Counted from the first letter of the stretch, positions 17,564 to 26,872 are shown. The stretch is 64,000 nt of DNA from CBDBBY01 sp965203795 (GCA_965203795.1 OZ241915.1:2852001-2916000); one strand, 5' to 3'. Notes: generated by a model from the sequence alone, not told the origin. Numbers and translations are program-made.

Positions 17564-17752
17564 TCAGTTGCGCGCAACGCCACGCCGCTTGTGTTTCTCG
17601 TCATTCTCGTCCCAACCACTAAAGACGCGCAAGACTTCGCGCAATCCGGCACGTGGTCGCACTTCGTCGCGTTTCACCGACGCTTTGCCTTGGCTTTCTG
17701 ACTCGTTGCTCGCGCCGGGCGTTGGCTTTGTGTTGTCGGAATCAGGCATCAT
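17564..17752 (-). CDS. Small hypothetical protein
   Basis: 62 residues from paired ATG codons at 17752/17749 with a gggag ribosome site. The sequence is charged and low in complexity, with a more ordered C-terminus (RAGLREVLRVFSGWDENDEK). No family is recognised. It sits upstream of the protease gene on the same strand, 76 bases away, and shares its AT-richer composition. It could belong to the same acquired unit. Confidence 0.4.
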   Translation of the reverse strand: MMPDSDNTKPTPGASNESESQGKASVKRDEVRPRAGLREVLRVFSGWDENDEKHKRRGVARN

Positions 17753-17869
17753 TGGCTCCCTGGAATGCGTGATCGCTCTCGCGCGTGGTAAGTCGCGTAG
17801 AATCAATATATTGTAAGTTTGCGAAACTGCAACCCCTGTATCTCTCCGGCACTTGATGACCCGCTGACG

Positions 17870-18323
17870 CGATCGTCGTCGCCGTCTTTGCCCGCCGGAT
17901 CGTCGGATGGCGCGTCTCGACCTCGATGACCGCCGAGCTGGTACTGGACGCCCTGAACCAAGCCATCGGCCGGCTCCGCCCCGCGGAACACGATGGCCGG
18001 ATCACCACTCGGACCGCGGCAGACAGTACCTGTCCATGCGCTACTCGGCGCGGCGAGCCGAAGCCGACATCGACACGTCGGTGGGCAGCATCGGAGACAG
18101 CTACGACAATGCGTTCGCCGAAAGCGTCATCGGGCAGTTCAAAACCGAAGTCGTCAACCTTCTAGGCCCGTGGAAAACCATCGGCGGGCTTGAATGGCAA
18201 ACCCTCAGATGGGTTCATTGATACAACAGGAAGCGGCTGCACAGCACCACCGGCAACCGACTGCCGGACGAAGCGGAAGCCGCGTTCCATGAGCAACAAT
18301 GCGGCCCTGAAAAAGCCGCTTGA
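17870..18323 (+). pseudogene. IS3-family transposase (orfB) remnant
   Basis: This is the C-terminal part of an rve-type integrase domain in two frames. Frame one gives FARRIVGWRVSTSMTAELVLDALNQA. After a shift near 17995, frame two gives SDRGRQYLSMRY, SVGSIGDSYDNAFAESVIGQFKTEV and WVH-stop-YNRKRLHST. The DSYDNA...E segment is the second Asp/Glu part of the DDE site of IS3 transposases. Both the frameshift and an in-frame TGA at 18219-18221 make it non-functional. The N-terminal part and orfA are absent. Confidence 0.85.
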
Positions 18324-18420
18324 GTGTTCAACAAAATGTTCTCAGGAAATGCCGGGGTGATTCATTATTCAACAGTTCGCAATATTCTCATACAATTGCC
18401 TTTTGCTATATTCATCTTAC

Positions 18421-19629
18421 GGCTTATTTCCTTAAGTCCGCACGCTCAACATCTTGCATGATGTGCTCTTTACGTTCGTTCGGCGTTACGTCAATGTTTG
18501 CACATGCCGAATCGCTTCCACAGACGGAAGCGCCTTTCGCTCCAGGAGTTCGAGGACCGGTTCCCGGACGACGAGGCCTGCGCCGAGCACCTGTTCCGGA
18601 TCAGGTTCCCGGGCGGCTTCGCCTGCCCCAGGTGCGGCGGCTCGCGGGCGACGAGGCTCAAGCGGCCGCGCTGCGTTCACGAATGCCGGGACTGCAAGCG
18701 GCGGACCTCGGCGACGGCCGGGACCTTCATGCACCGGTCGCATGTGCCGCTGAAGGGCCGGTTCCGCGCCATCCTGCCGGCGACGGGGCATTCCAGCGGC
18801 ATCCCGGCCCTGCAGCCCGGGACCGGACCGGCGCGGGCTGCAACAAGGCCGCATGGCTTCCGCTGCGGAAGCTCCGCGGCGCGATGAAGGAGGCGGACGC
18901 CGCGCCGCTCTTCGGCGTCGCGGAAGCGGACGAGACCAGCGTGCCGTTCAGGTCGGGGAATGCGGAGCGGCCGTCCCGCGGCTCCGAGGGCAGGCTGCTG
19001 ATCGCCGGCGCGGTCGAGGTCAAGCCGGGCGGGAAGGCGGGGCGGGTCAAGCTGCGGACGGCAAGGGACTGTTCCGCGCCGACGCTGCAGGGGTTCCTGG
19101 CCGACGCCTCGGCGCCGGAAACGGAGATCAGGGCCGACGGGTGGCTTGGATGCGAAGGCCTGCCGAACCTGAAGCAGGCCGCGGTCGGCGACCGTCCGGC
19201 GCACGAGGCGCTGGCGTGGATCCGCCGGGTGTTCCCGAACCTCAAGCGCTGGGGGCTCGGCGTCCTGCACGGCTTCCGGCGCAAGCATCCGGACCGCTAT
19301 CCCGGCGAATGGGCGTTCCGGTGGAACCGGAGATATCGCCGGGGGGGGACGGCTTCGGCATGCTGCTCCGCGCCGGGCTGCGATCCGGACCCTCGGCCTG
19401 GAGCGACATCGTCTCCGGCGAAGCCTGATCCAAGGGCGGAATCCGTCCGGAACACGCCCTCCATGCCGCGGAAGCGCCGATTCCGCGCCTCCGCATCCGC
19501 CGAACCGCCGGAACAACACCCGGTGCCAATCCCGGCAGGCCGGATTCCTGATGAGCCGAAGCGGCTCCGCGCCAAACCGACGTCGAGCGCAATCAATGTT
19601 TTGTATCAGCGGACTCAAGGCAATAAGCC
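18421..19629 (+). mobile_element. IS1595-family element, copy 1 (inactive)
   Basis: Left end ggcttatttccttaagtccgc (18421) and right end, read on the other strand, ggcttattgccttgagtccgc (from 19629) are 21-bp terminal inverted repeats with two mismatches. The repeats resemble those of copy 2 at 20005-21226. The enclosed transposase has two frameshifts. I could not find a clear 8-bp target duplication. Confidence 0.8.
18498..19428 (+). pseudogene. IS1595-family transposase, frameshifted
   Basis: Read in three frames. Frame 1 (18498 to about 18820) has an intact zinc ribbon (CPRCGG ... CVHECRDC) and RRTSATAGTFMHRS. Frame 2 (to about 19340) has NKAAWLPLRKLRGAM, the VAEADETSVP catalytic Asp/Glu segment, LLIAGAVEV and NLKRWGLGVLHGFR. 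Frame 3 runs to the stop through SDIVSGEA. The second shift is at a run of eight Gs. Compared with copy 2, this copy kept its zinc ligands but lost the reading frame. Confidence 0.88.
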
Positions 19630-20004
19630 TTATCGGGAAAATGAATAACGGCAGGTTTGCCAATAGTCACGAATTGATGCGCACCAACAGAGCATCCCGC
19701 AATTCAACCTCACAAATCTTCTTTACGTTTCCGACATCCGTGCTCTGCTCATACGCACCTTCGCGGATTGTTCTCTGGAATTTTAAGTCCTCGTCAAATT
19801 GACCTGAGACGTGTTCTACACACATATCGAACACCTCGAATTCCGGTTTTCCTGATGCATCATTCTTGAGGTGTTCCGCGTGGTCGGCGGCCCACTCTCC
19901 AATGGAAGGTGAAGCAGATACGTTTTTTCCGAAATCCGTAAGTCGGATGAGGCCGCCCGGTGCTGTTGCCGACGGAAACGGCAATCGCTCAAGAATTTCA
20001 TCTA

Positions 20005-21226
20005 AATGGCTCATACACTTAAATCCGCAAACGCGTTGCAGCCACAAGATGTTGCGTACGGGGGTTGACGGGCCGCCCGGATTCCGCCAGCCCTTGCGGC
20101 ATGTCGATCCGAAGCAAGCCGATTCCGACGATCACGCGCGCGGAGCTGGAGCGGCGGTTCCCGGACGACGAGGCGTGCGCGGAGTATCCGGCGAAGATCC
20201 GCTGGCGCGGGCGGTTCCGGCGCCCGGACTGCGGCAGCCGGAACGCGGTCCGGCTCAGGCGCCCCCGATGCGCGCGCCAGTGCCGGGACTGCCGGAAGCG
20301 GACCTCGGCGACGGCGGGCACGTTCCTGCACCGCACGCATGTTCCGCTGAAGAAGTGGATCGCCGCCATCCACCTGGCGGCGACGCATTCGAACGGGATC
20401 TCGGCGGCGCAGCTCAAGCGGCAGCTGGGGCTGGGCAGCGACACGGCATCCTGGCTGATGCTTCAGAAGCTGCGCCGGGCCATGGCCTCCTCGGAAGGCG
20501 CCCTGCTCCGCGGGTTCGTCGAGGCGGACGAGACGATGGTCCCGCACCGGCGCAAGGGCGGCCCGCGGCCGAAGCCGGGCCGGAGCGCGGACGGGAAGCT
20601 CCTGATCGCGGGGGCGGTGGAGCTGAGCCCGCAGGGGGCGCCGCGGCGGCTGAAGCTCCGGCGGATCCGCGACTTCCCGGGGGATTCGCTGCGCCGGTTC
20701 GCGGAATCGGCCGTGCAGCCCGGCACGCCGCTCCGGACGGACGACTGGCTCGGCTGCGCGGGCATTCCCCGCCGCGACGCCGCCGCGGTCGGCGACCGGC
20801 CCGCCCGCGAGGTCATGCGTTGGATCCACCGCGCGTTCTCGAACCTGAAGCGGTGGGCGATGGGCGTCCGCCACGGGTTCCGGGAGAAGCGCCTCGACCG
20901 CTGCCTTGCCGAGTTCGCCTTCCGGTGGAACCGGCGGCGGAACCGCCGCCACGCGTTCCTGGGCATTGTCCGCGCCGGGCTGGAGATCGGGCGCGCATCC
21001 TACAGGGATCTCGTCGGCGGCCGAGCCTGATCCGGCGTCCGGCCCAAGGGCGGACTCCGCCCGGAATCCTGGAAATCCCCCCGGAACCGGCCCCGAAGCG
21101 CCCGAATCCGAAGCCGGGCAGCGTCGGCGCAGCGTCCGGACCCCGGAAACGCCCGGCGAAGCCGCCCGGAAGCGGCGTCTTCCGAACGTACAACATCTTG
21201 ACGTGAGGACTTAAATGTATGAGCCA
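20005..21226 (+). mobile_element. IS1595-family element, copy 2, with target-site duplication
   Basis: About 1.22 kb. Ends tggctcatacacttaaatcc (20007) and, on the other strand, tggctcatacatttaagtcc (from 21226) are inverted repeats. The direct repeat ttcatcta flanks it at 19997-20004 and 21227-21234, the 8-bp duplication expected for IS1595. It carries an uninterrupted transposase frame (20101-21030) and has split a minus-strand gene. The intact duplication and frame imply a comparatively recent insertion. Confidence 0.88.
20101..21030 (+). CDS. IS1595-family transposase
   Basis: 309 residues from the ATG at 20101 (a TTG at 20065 would add 12). N-terminal zinc ribbon, linker, then the DDE-type catalytic domain with VEADETMVP, LLIAGAVELSP, RTDDWLGCAGI and the closing NLKRWAMGVRHGFREKRLDRCLAEFAFRWNRR (cited as landmark positions about 245-275). 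The first zinc Cys is changed: RRPDCGS stands where copy 1 has ACPRCGG. The ORF is complete in length but may be weakened by this loss. AacAA-type relatives mobilise with 8-bp duplications, as found here. Confidence 0.85.
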   Translation: MSIRSKPIPTITRAELERRFPDDEACAEYPAKIRWRGRFRRPDCGSRNAVRLRRPRCARQCRDCRKRTSATAGTFLHRTHVPLKKWIAAIHLAATHSNGISAAQLKRQLGLGSDTASWLMLQKLRRAMASSEGALLRGFVEADETMVPHRRKGGPRPKPGRSADGKLLIAGAVELSPQGAPRRLKLRRIRDFPGDSLRRFAESAVQPGTPLRTDDWLGCAGIPRRDAAAVGDRPAREVMRWIHRAFSNLKRWAMGVRHGFREKRLDRCLAEFAFRWNRRRNRRHAFLGIVRAGLEIGRASYRDLVGGRA

Positions 21227-21534
21227 TTCATCTAATATTCTCTTGATCTCCGCCATGTCATTTCGGATCTGATTCACGTCTTGTCGAATTGCACTTACGT
21301 CATCTCGGTACCGATTCATGTTCTCCCGATCTTGAAAAAAATCTTGATGGGCCTGAGATAAATACCCCTTGAGCGAACTTCGGTCTGCACTGACCGTTCC
21401 AATCCAAATGCCGACCGCAAGCGCACTCCCCATTAGTGCCACGAAAATTGCAATCACGTACCACACTGTTATGAATGATTCAATCATCATTTTAATTTTC
21501 ATTCGCGGCCTTTGATAGGAAACAATTTAGCGAA

Positions 21535-21899
21535 TCCCGTCAAGGTTGCGGCGAACTAGCGGAAGCGAAAGTGTACGTTATTTTCGACTGTACAGCCTCC
21601 TTCAGGATTCGGATCCTGTCGAGCATACAGACACGATACATGTATACAATCGCCGATTGGCAAGATTACGCAAACCGGCGGGCCTGAGTTCCGGCTCGGT
21701 CCTGTGACGACTGCAGGATGTTGTCCCGCGCTGCTGACGAGCATCGGGCAACTTGATATGCAGATAGCAACAATCGACATGTGTTGCTAGCTTACCGTCG
21801 AAGACGGAAGGCACGGCTTATGCCGCGAAGAGCGCTAACCGTTCTCGAAATCGCTATGGCGGCGCGTCGGAGTGCGAGGTTCGCCGCCAGCGGCGAATG
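21535..21899. other. 365 bp without a recognisable gene
   Basis: This is the boundary between the AT-richer block and the isomerase gene. A minus-strand frame at 21556-21780 (74 residues) has no ribosome site or familiar motif. I see no terminator-like hairpin with a T run. Confidence 0.35.
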
Positions 21900-22760
21900 T
21901 CAGCAGACAGTGCGAAACCGCTCGACGCACGTATTCAGCACCTCTTCGGGATTGCGCTTCCACCAGTTCTCCGCCGAAAACACCTCGACCTCGCAGAGGC
22001 CGTCGTAGCCGGCGCCCTCCACCGATCGCCTGATGCCGCGCAAATCGGCGACGCCGTCGCCCATCATGCCCCGGTCAAGCAGGAAATCGCTTGTATCGGA
22101 CAACCAGTCGCAAAGATGGTATCCGAAGATCTTCTCCGGGCCGGCGCGAGCCAATTCTGCTCCGAGCGATCCGTCCCACCAGACGTGGTAGACATCCGCG
22201 GCGACGCCGACATTCGGCGCAGCCAGCGAAAGGCACATGTCAACGGCATCCCGCATCGTCGCAAGGCACGAACGGTCAGCCGCATAGACCGGATGCAGCG
22301 GTTCCAGCGCAAGATTGACCCCTAGATCGGAAGCGTACGGAGCCACTTCGCCAATCCGATCTGCGGCCAGCTTAAGGCTTTCCGATTGGCCGCGGGTGCC
22401 CGGCTCGACCCCGCCAACGACAACAGTCAAATTGCTGGCGCCGAGTTCCGCCGCCGTATCGATTGAGGCTCTGAAGTCTTCCAAGATGCCCGACCGCGTA
22501 GGGAGCGCATGCGGGCCGACCAGGAAAGGTGATCTGCAAAGGCCGACGACGGTCATTCCGGACGCGCGGACCCGGTCGCCGATGGCAACGGCCTTGTCGG
22601 CGACTTCCTGCCGCCAGAAGACAATTCCGCCAAATCCGCGGGCCGCGCATTCGTCGACGACGCGTTCGGCCTGCCACCCCGCCCCATGGCCCTCAAGCAT
22701 GTGTCCGAGCGTTGCCGTGTTCAAAGCTATGGCGGAGTGGTCGTTCGAAAAGTCCCGCAT
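21900..22760 (-). CDS. Sugar phosphate isomerase/epimerase (xylose isomerase-like TIM barrel)
   Basis: 286 residues, AP-endonuclease-2/xylose-isomerase-like barrel. Metal-site regions are visible: LALEPLHP (Glu), GVAADVYHVWWD (Asp/His), FGYHLCDW (His) and YDGLCEVEVF (Glu). Such enzymes isomerise or epimerise keto sugars or cyclitols. It begins 6 bases after the DUF993 gene on the minus strand, and this pair is a familiar association in sugar or inositol-like catabolism. Substrate not determinable. Confidence 0.85.
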   Translation of the reverse strand: MRDFSNDHSAIALNTATLGHMLEGHGAGWQAERVVDECAARGFGGIVFWRQEVADKAVAIGDRVRASGMTVVGLCRSPFLVGPHALPTRSGILEDFRASIDTAAELGASNLTVVVGGVEPGTRGQSESLKLAADRIGEVAPYASDLGVNLALEPLHPVYAADRSCLATMRDAVDMCLSLAAPNVGVAADVYHVWWDGSLGAELARAGPEKIFGYHLCDWLSDTSDFLLDRGMMGDGVADLRGIRRSVEGAGYDGLCEVEVFSAENWWKRNPEEVLNTCVERFRTVC

Positions 22761-22766
22761 TTCGCG

Positions 22767-23915
22767 TCACACTCCATATGTGGCGAGCAGCTTCTTCATC
22801 CGGTCGGCGGCAAGACCCGGATCCGTGAACAGCCCGCATTTGTCTGCAAGCTTGAACGCTTCGACGTAGTAGGGAAGCGGCCGCATCGACTGGTCGCCTC
22901 CGAGCATCACGAAGTGGGGCTGGAAGCCGTTCAGCCAAGCAAGGAAGACGACGCCGGATTTGTAGAATCTCGTCGGTGCGCGAAACACGAGCCTGGCGAG
23001 CGGAACCGTTGGATCCAGCGCGGATCTGAAACCGTTGACATCCCCTTTCCCGAGCATGTCGACCGCGAACGCTGCGATCTGCGCGAGCGGATCAAATATC
23101 CCCAGCAGCGCGTGGGAATATCCTTGATCGTCTCCTTGGATGAGCTCCGGGTAGTTGAAATCGTCTCCCGTGTACATCTTGACGCCTTCGGGAAGGAGGC
23201 GACGCATCCGGATCTCTTTGTCCTTGTCCAAAAGGGAGATTTTTATTCCATCCACTTTGGAGACATTCTCGGAAATGACCTCCAGCGTGGTTTCGAGCGT
23301 GGAGTCGAATGAGTCGGCACCCCAATACCCCGCCAGCGCAGGATCGAACATTTCGCCTAGCCAGTGCAGAATGACGGGCTCGTCGCAGCGCTTCAGGACG
23401 TCGCGGTAGACGGAGGCGTAGTCGCCGGGCGATCTCGCCATCCGGGCAAGCGCCCTGCTTGCCATAAGTATTATGCGGGCGCCGCACCGCTGAATCGCCT
23501 CGACCTGCTCAAAATAGGCGCGCCTCACATCATCAAGATCGCGCGCACCACCTGGATCGAGATGGTCGGTGCCGCATCCGTTGAAAACGAGCGCATCGGG
23601 GAGCTCCCGTCGCGTCCGCTCGATCAATTCCAAAGCCCCCGGCCAGTCGAGACCCATGCCGCGCTGCGCGGTGTCCATCGCTTCGGCGATGCCCAGACCG
23701 AGTCCGGCAAGGTGCCGTCGGAACGCAAGCGTCGCCTCCCAGTCGATTGCCACCGACTCCGAGGGATTGCTGTCGGCGAAAGGGTCGGCCACGACATGCG
23801 CCGCTGCGAATACGGTCCGCGCCGGGTTCGGTCCAAGAGGAAACGATCCGATCGCCCTTCCCGAAAGCATGTAATCCCGCACGTTGCCGTCCAAGTCCGG
23901 CAGACCGATCTTCAT
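22767..23915 (-). CDS. DUF993 family protein (aldolase-like TIM barrel)
   Basis: 382 residues matching DUF993 in length and layout: VVADPFADSNP near the start, LAGLGLGIAEAMDTAQRGMGLDW, VILHWLGEMFDPALAGYWG, VDGIKISLLD (a Lys in the Schiff-base-like position of dihydrodipicolinate-synthase-type barrels) and MYTGDDFNYPELI. The reaction is not established. Proximity of the sugar isomerase supports a carbohydrate catabolic role, perhaps retro-aldol cleavage. This is the first gene of a two-gene minus-strand operon. Confidence 0.85.
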   Translation of the reverse strand: MKIGLPDLDGNVRDYMLSGRAIGSFPLGPNPARTVFAAAHVVADPFADSNPSESVAIDWEATLAFRRHLAGLGLGIAEAMDTAQRGMGLDWPGALELIERTRRELPDALVFNGCGTDHLDPGGARDLDDVRRAYFEQVEAIQRCGARIILMASRALARMARSPGDYASVYRDVLKRCDEPVILHWLGEMFDPALAGYWGADSFDSTLETTLEVISENVSKVDGIKISLLDKDKEIRMRRLLPEGVKMYTGDDFNYPELIQGDDQGYSHALLGIFDPLAQIAAFAVDMLGKGDVNGFRSALDPTVPLARLVFRAPTRFYKSGVVFLAWLNGFQPHFVMLGGDQSMRPLPYYVEAFKLADKCGLFTDPGLAADRMKKLLATYGV

Positions 23916-24015
23916 GTTGCCGATCCCTGTTTCCGCATGCCATCGCGACCGGAGCGAACGCGGAAATCAATTACCGTTTCGCGGTCGAGGGCAATCCGGC
24001 AACTGTCGCGGGAAT

Positions 24016-25161
24016 TCAAGCTGCCGCTCCGTGCTTCAGCAGTTCCCTCGCGATGATCATGCGCTGAATCTGATTTGTGCCTTCGTAGATCTGCGTGATC
24101 TTGGCGTCCCGGTACAGCCGTTCAACTTCGAAGCCTCGAATGTATCCGCTGCCACCGAAAACTTGGATCGCATCCGCCGTCCGCGCCACGGCCATGTCGC
24201 CAGCGAAGCATTTGGCCATTGAGCACTCCATTGTGGCCTTCCCGCCTTCGTCGATCTTCGACGCGGCGCTCCGGACCAGAAGCCGGGCCGCTTCAATGTC
24301 CTTCGCCATGTCCGCCAGCAGCCATTGCACGCCTTGGAACTCGGAAATCGCCTTGCCGAACTGCTTCCGCTCGCGGGCGTATTCAACAGCGGCCTCCAAA
24401 CCGGCTTGGGCGATTCCTACAGCCAGAGAGGCGATCCCCACCCTGCCCTTGTCGAGTACGCTCATCATCATATGAAACCCGCGGCCCCTTTCACCTAGCA
24501 GAGATGATCCCGGAAGCCGCACATCCGCAAACCGCAGGGCTCCGACCTGGCTGGCGCGCTGGCCCATCTTGTGCTCCTTCGGCCCGCGTTCGACGCCTTC
24601 CGCATGAAGATCGACGATGAAGATGCTCATTCCCCGGTGCCCTGTATCCTTGTCGGTGCGGGCCAGAACGAACCCGACATCGGCGACGGGCGCGTTGTGT
24701 ATCCAGATCTTGCTTCCGTTCAGAATCCAGCCGTCGCCCTGGCGCTCCGCGGCCGTGCGGATGCCTGAGACGTCGGTTCCGGCCTCCTCCTCCGTTATGC
24801 AATAGGCAACGAGCTTCTCCGCCCGCATTGCGGGTCCCAGCCAGTCAGCGCGCTGCGCGTCCGTTCCGTGCCGAACGAGGAGGGTCGAAATCAGTTCGAC
24901 CAATCCGCACTGGTCCGCAATCGAGGAATATCCTCGGGACAGCTCCTCCATCACCAGCGCGTAGCAAAGGGTGTCGAAGCCCGGACCGCCGAACTCTTCG
25001 GGCACGCAGATGCCGAACAGGCCCAGTTTGGCCATCCGCCGGTAGATCTCCCGGGGGAAGCGTTCGTCCCGGTCCAGTTCCTCGGCGGCCGGCCTGACGA
25101 ACTCGTCGGCGAACTCCCGGGCCATGTCGCGGACCTGCTGCTGCTCTTCGCTCAGGTGCAT
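24016..25161 (-). CDS. Acyl-CoA dehydrogenase
   Basis: 381 residues, full length for the family. FAD/substrate motifs: VAYCITEEEAGTDVSGI, WIHNAPVADVGFVLARTD, and the C-terminal catalytic loop KITQIYEGTNQIQRMIIAREL with the Glu base in YEGTNQ. It oxidises acyl-CoA to enoyl-CoA with electron transfer to ETF. A palindromic operator (25175-25190) lies 13 bases upstream of the ATG. The gene is divergent from the aldo/keto reductase and MaoC-like genes, which could serve the same pathway. Chain specificity is unknown. Confidence 0.93.
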   Translation of the reverse strand: MHLSEEQQQVRDMAREFADEFVRPAAEELDRDERFPREIYRRMAKLGLFGICVPEEFGGPGFDTLCYALVMEELSRGYSSIADQCGLVELISTLLVRHGTDAQRADWLGPAMRAEKLVAYCITEEEAGTDVSGIRTAAERQGDGWILNGSKIWIHNAPVADVGFVLARTDKDTGHRGMSIFIVDLHAEGVERGPKEHKMGQRASQVGALRFADVRLPGSSLLGERGRGFHMMMSVLDKGRVGIASLAVGIAQAGLEAAVEYARERKQFGKAISEFQGVQWLLADMAKDIEAARLLVRSAASKIDEGGKATMECSMAKCFAGDMAVARTADAIQVFGGSGYIRGFEVERLYRDAKITQIYEGTNQIQRMIIARELLKHGAAA

Positions 25162-25174
25162 GTCCAGGCCCTTA

Positions 25175-25190
25175 GTAACCGAGTGGTTAC
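25175..25190. promoter_or_regulatory. Palindromic operator, gtaacc-N4-ggttac
   Basis: A perfect 6-bp inverted repeat with a 4-base spacer lies just upstream of the acyl-CoA dehydrogenase start and between divergent genes. The same core taacc-N4-ggtta occurs at 53332-53353. TetR-family regulators commonly bind sites of this geometry. Confidence 0.5.
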
Positions 25191-25316
25191 CAATATCGCC
25201 GCCATGCCTGAATCGTCAATTCCGCCCGCCGAGGCTCTCCTTGCGGCGCATTTTCCGGCGATGTATTGAGCGGATTGCCGAGCGGCTGCGGCCGATGCCG
25301 CAGGGAGGACGATGCC

Positions 25317-26333
25317 GTGCAAGTATCTGAAAAAGCGAAATTCGGACGCACTAACCTTGAGGTCACGCCGTTCTCATTCGGCACCGCGCCGATCGGAAAC
25401 ATCTTCCGGCCGATCGACGAGGCGACATCGGACGCGATGTTCCAGACAGCATGGGACGCCGGCGTCCGGTACTTCGACACCGCGCCGATGTACGGGCACG
25501 GCCTTTCGGAACTGCGCTGCGGACATTCCCTCCGATGGAAGGAGCGGAGCGAATTCGTCCTGTCGTCCAAAGTCGGGAGGGTGCTGAAGCCTAGGCGCCG
25601 CTCCGAAATCAAATTCGCGCCGTGGTCGAATGCCGCGCCGAACGTGATGGAGTTCGACTACTCTTACGACGGCACGATGCGGTCGTTCGAGGACTCGCTC
25701 CAGCGCCTTGCGCTGGAGCGCATGGACATCTGCTTCATCCACGACATCGATCACTTCACCCGCGGCGACGAGCAGCCGGAAGTGTTCAGGACCGCCATGG
25801 ACGGCTGCTGGAAGGCACTGGCCGAATTGCGGGAAGACGGCGTCGTATCGGCAATCGGCGTGGGCGTGAACGAATGGCAGGTTTGCCACGAAGCGCTGAA
25901 GCAGCGCGATTTCGACTGCTTCCTGCTGGCCGGACGCTACACTCTGCTGGAGCAGGACTCGCTCGATGAATTCCTTCCGCTTTGCGAAGAGCGCAACGCG
26001 GCGGTCGTCATCGGCGGCGGCTTCAATTCCGGCATTCTGGCCACCGGCGCTATCGACGACGCCAAGTACAACTACGCTCCTGCGCCGCCGGAAATCATGG
26101 AGCGCGTGCGCCGGATCGAGCGGGTTTGCGACACGCACGGCGTTCCGCTGCCCGCGGCCGCGCTTCAGTTCGTTGTCGCCCACCCGGCAATCCCGTCCTT
26201 CATTGCCGGGACCCGCACGGTGGACCAGCTGAACAGGAATCTCGGCTGGTTCTCCCACCCGATTCCGGCGGCGTTCTGGTCCGAGCTCAAGTCCGGCGGG
26301 CTGCTGCGCGAAGACGCGCCGACGCCCGGATAA
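25317..26333 (+). CDS. Aldo/keto reductase (L-fucose/D-threo-aldose dehydrogenase-like)
   Basis: 338 residues from a GTG at 25317, chosen because agggagg lies 6-12 bases upstream. (beta/alpha)8 fold: FGTAPIGN near the start, the catalytic Asp-Tyr segment YFDTAPMYGHGLSE, Lys in VLSSKVGR, His in CFIHDIDH, and the NADP-binding C-terminal region FIAGTRTVDQLNRNLGWF. It resembles galactose/fucose dehydrogenase-type AKRs. The downstream hydratase-like gene begins almost at once. Confidence 0.88.
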   Translation: MQVSEKAKFGRTNLEVTPFSFGTAPIGNIFRPIDEATSDAMFQTAWDAGVRYFDTAPMYGHGLSELRCGHSLRWKERSEFVLSSKVGRVLKPRRRSEIKFAPWSNAAPNVMEFDYSYDGTMRSFEDSLQRLALERMDICFIHDIDHFTRGDEQPEVFRTAMDGCWKALAELREDGVVSAIGVGVNEWQVCHEALKQRDFDCFLLAGRYTLLEQDSLDEFLPLCEERNAAVVIGGGFNSGILATGAIDDAKYNYAPAPPEIMERVRRIERVCDTHGVPLPAAALQFVVAHPAIPSFIAGTRTVDQLNRNLGWFSHPIPAAFWSELKSGGLLREDAPTPG

Positions 26334-26338
26334 ATCGG

Positions 26339-26845
26339 CTGCGCACAAACCTGAACGCGGAACTCCGGCCAGGCGTCTACGGATACGACGACCTCGAGCC
26401 CGGCCGCTGGTTCAAGACCGAGGCCGCCATCGTCGCCAGCGAGCTGATTGATCGCTTTGCGGAACTGTCCGGCGACCGGTTCGCGGCGCATCTGGATGAC
26501 GAGTACGCTAGGAAACTCGGGTTTCCCCGCCGCATCGCGCACGGCCTTCTGGTATTGTCGATCGCAGACGGGCTGAAGAACCAGTCCCAAGTCAAGCTCG
26601 ATGCCATCGCCTCGCTGGGCTGGGACATTTCGTTCCGCGCTCCGGTGCTCGTCGGCGACGAGATATCGGCGAAATTCCGAGTGGAATCGAAGCGCACCAC
26701 CCGGAACGCAGGCCGGGGCATCGTGTCGTTCGCAGTCGAACTAGCGAACCAGGACGGACGCGTTGTTCAGCGCGGTTTGAACAGGTTGATGATGATGCGG
26801 AAGAACGGTTCAAGCGCTCCATTCCCGGCCAAGCAGCCAGGCTGA
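26339..26845 (+). CDS. MaoC-like hotdog-fold dehydratase
   Basis: 168 residues if a CTG at 26339 is the start. No ATG, GTG or TTG occurs near the expected N-terminus in this frame, so the start is uncertain. The (R)-hydratase core is clear: FAELSGDRFAAHLDDEYARKLGF then RRIAHGLL, with the Asp and His of the catalytic motif and the conserved AHG. MaoC-like proteins hydrate enoyl-CoA thioesters or related substrates. It follows the aldo/keto reductase stop by 5 bases and is divergent from an acyl-CoA dehydrogenase whose product it could use. Confidence 0.78.
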   Translation: MRTNLNAELRPGVYGYDDLEPGRWFKTEAAIVASELIDRFAELSGDRFAAHLDDEYARKLGFPRRIAHGLLVLSIADGLKNQSQVKLDAIASLGWDISFRAPVLVGDEISAKFRVESKRTTRNAGRGIVSFAVELANQDGRVVQRGLNRLMMMRKNGSSAPFPAKQPG

Positions 26846-26872
26846 AACGCCAGTGCGGTCTTGGTTGCCTGA

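Larger units (their letters stand above)
19667..21502 (-). pseudogene. Membrane-anchored coiled-coil gene split by IS1595 copy 2
   Basis: The 5' part (21502-21227, minus strand) encodes an N-terminal transmembrane helix (about residues 8-35) and a coiled coil ending AEIKRILDE. The 3' part (from about 20004 to the stop at 19667) continues ILERLPFPSATAPGGLIRLTDFGKN and ends RDALLVRINS. Removing the IS together with one copy of the 8-bp duplication ttcatcta joins the halves in frame as RILDEILERL, giving about 205 residues. Composition is AT-richer than surrounding DNA. I recognise the C-terminal part only as a recurrent uncharacterised protein type. Two orphan fragments can still be translated. 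Confidence 0.75.
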
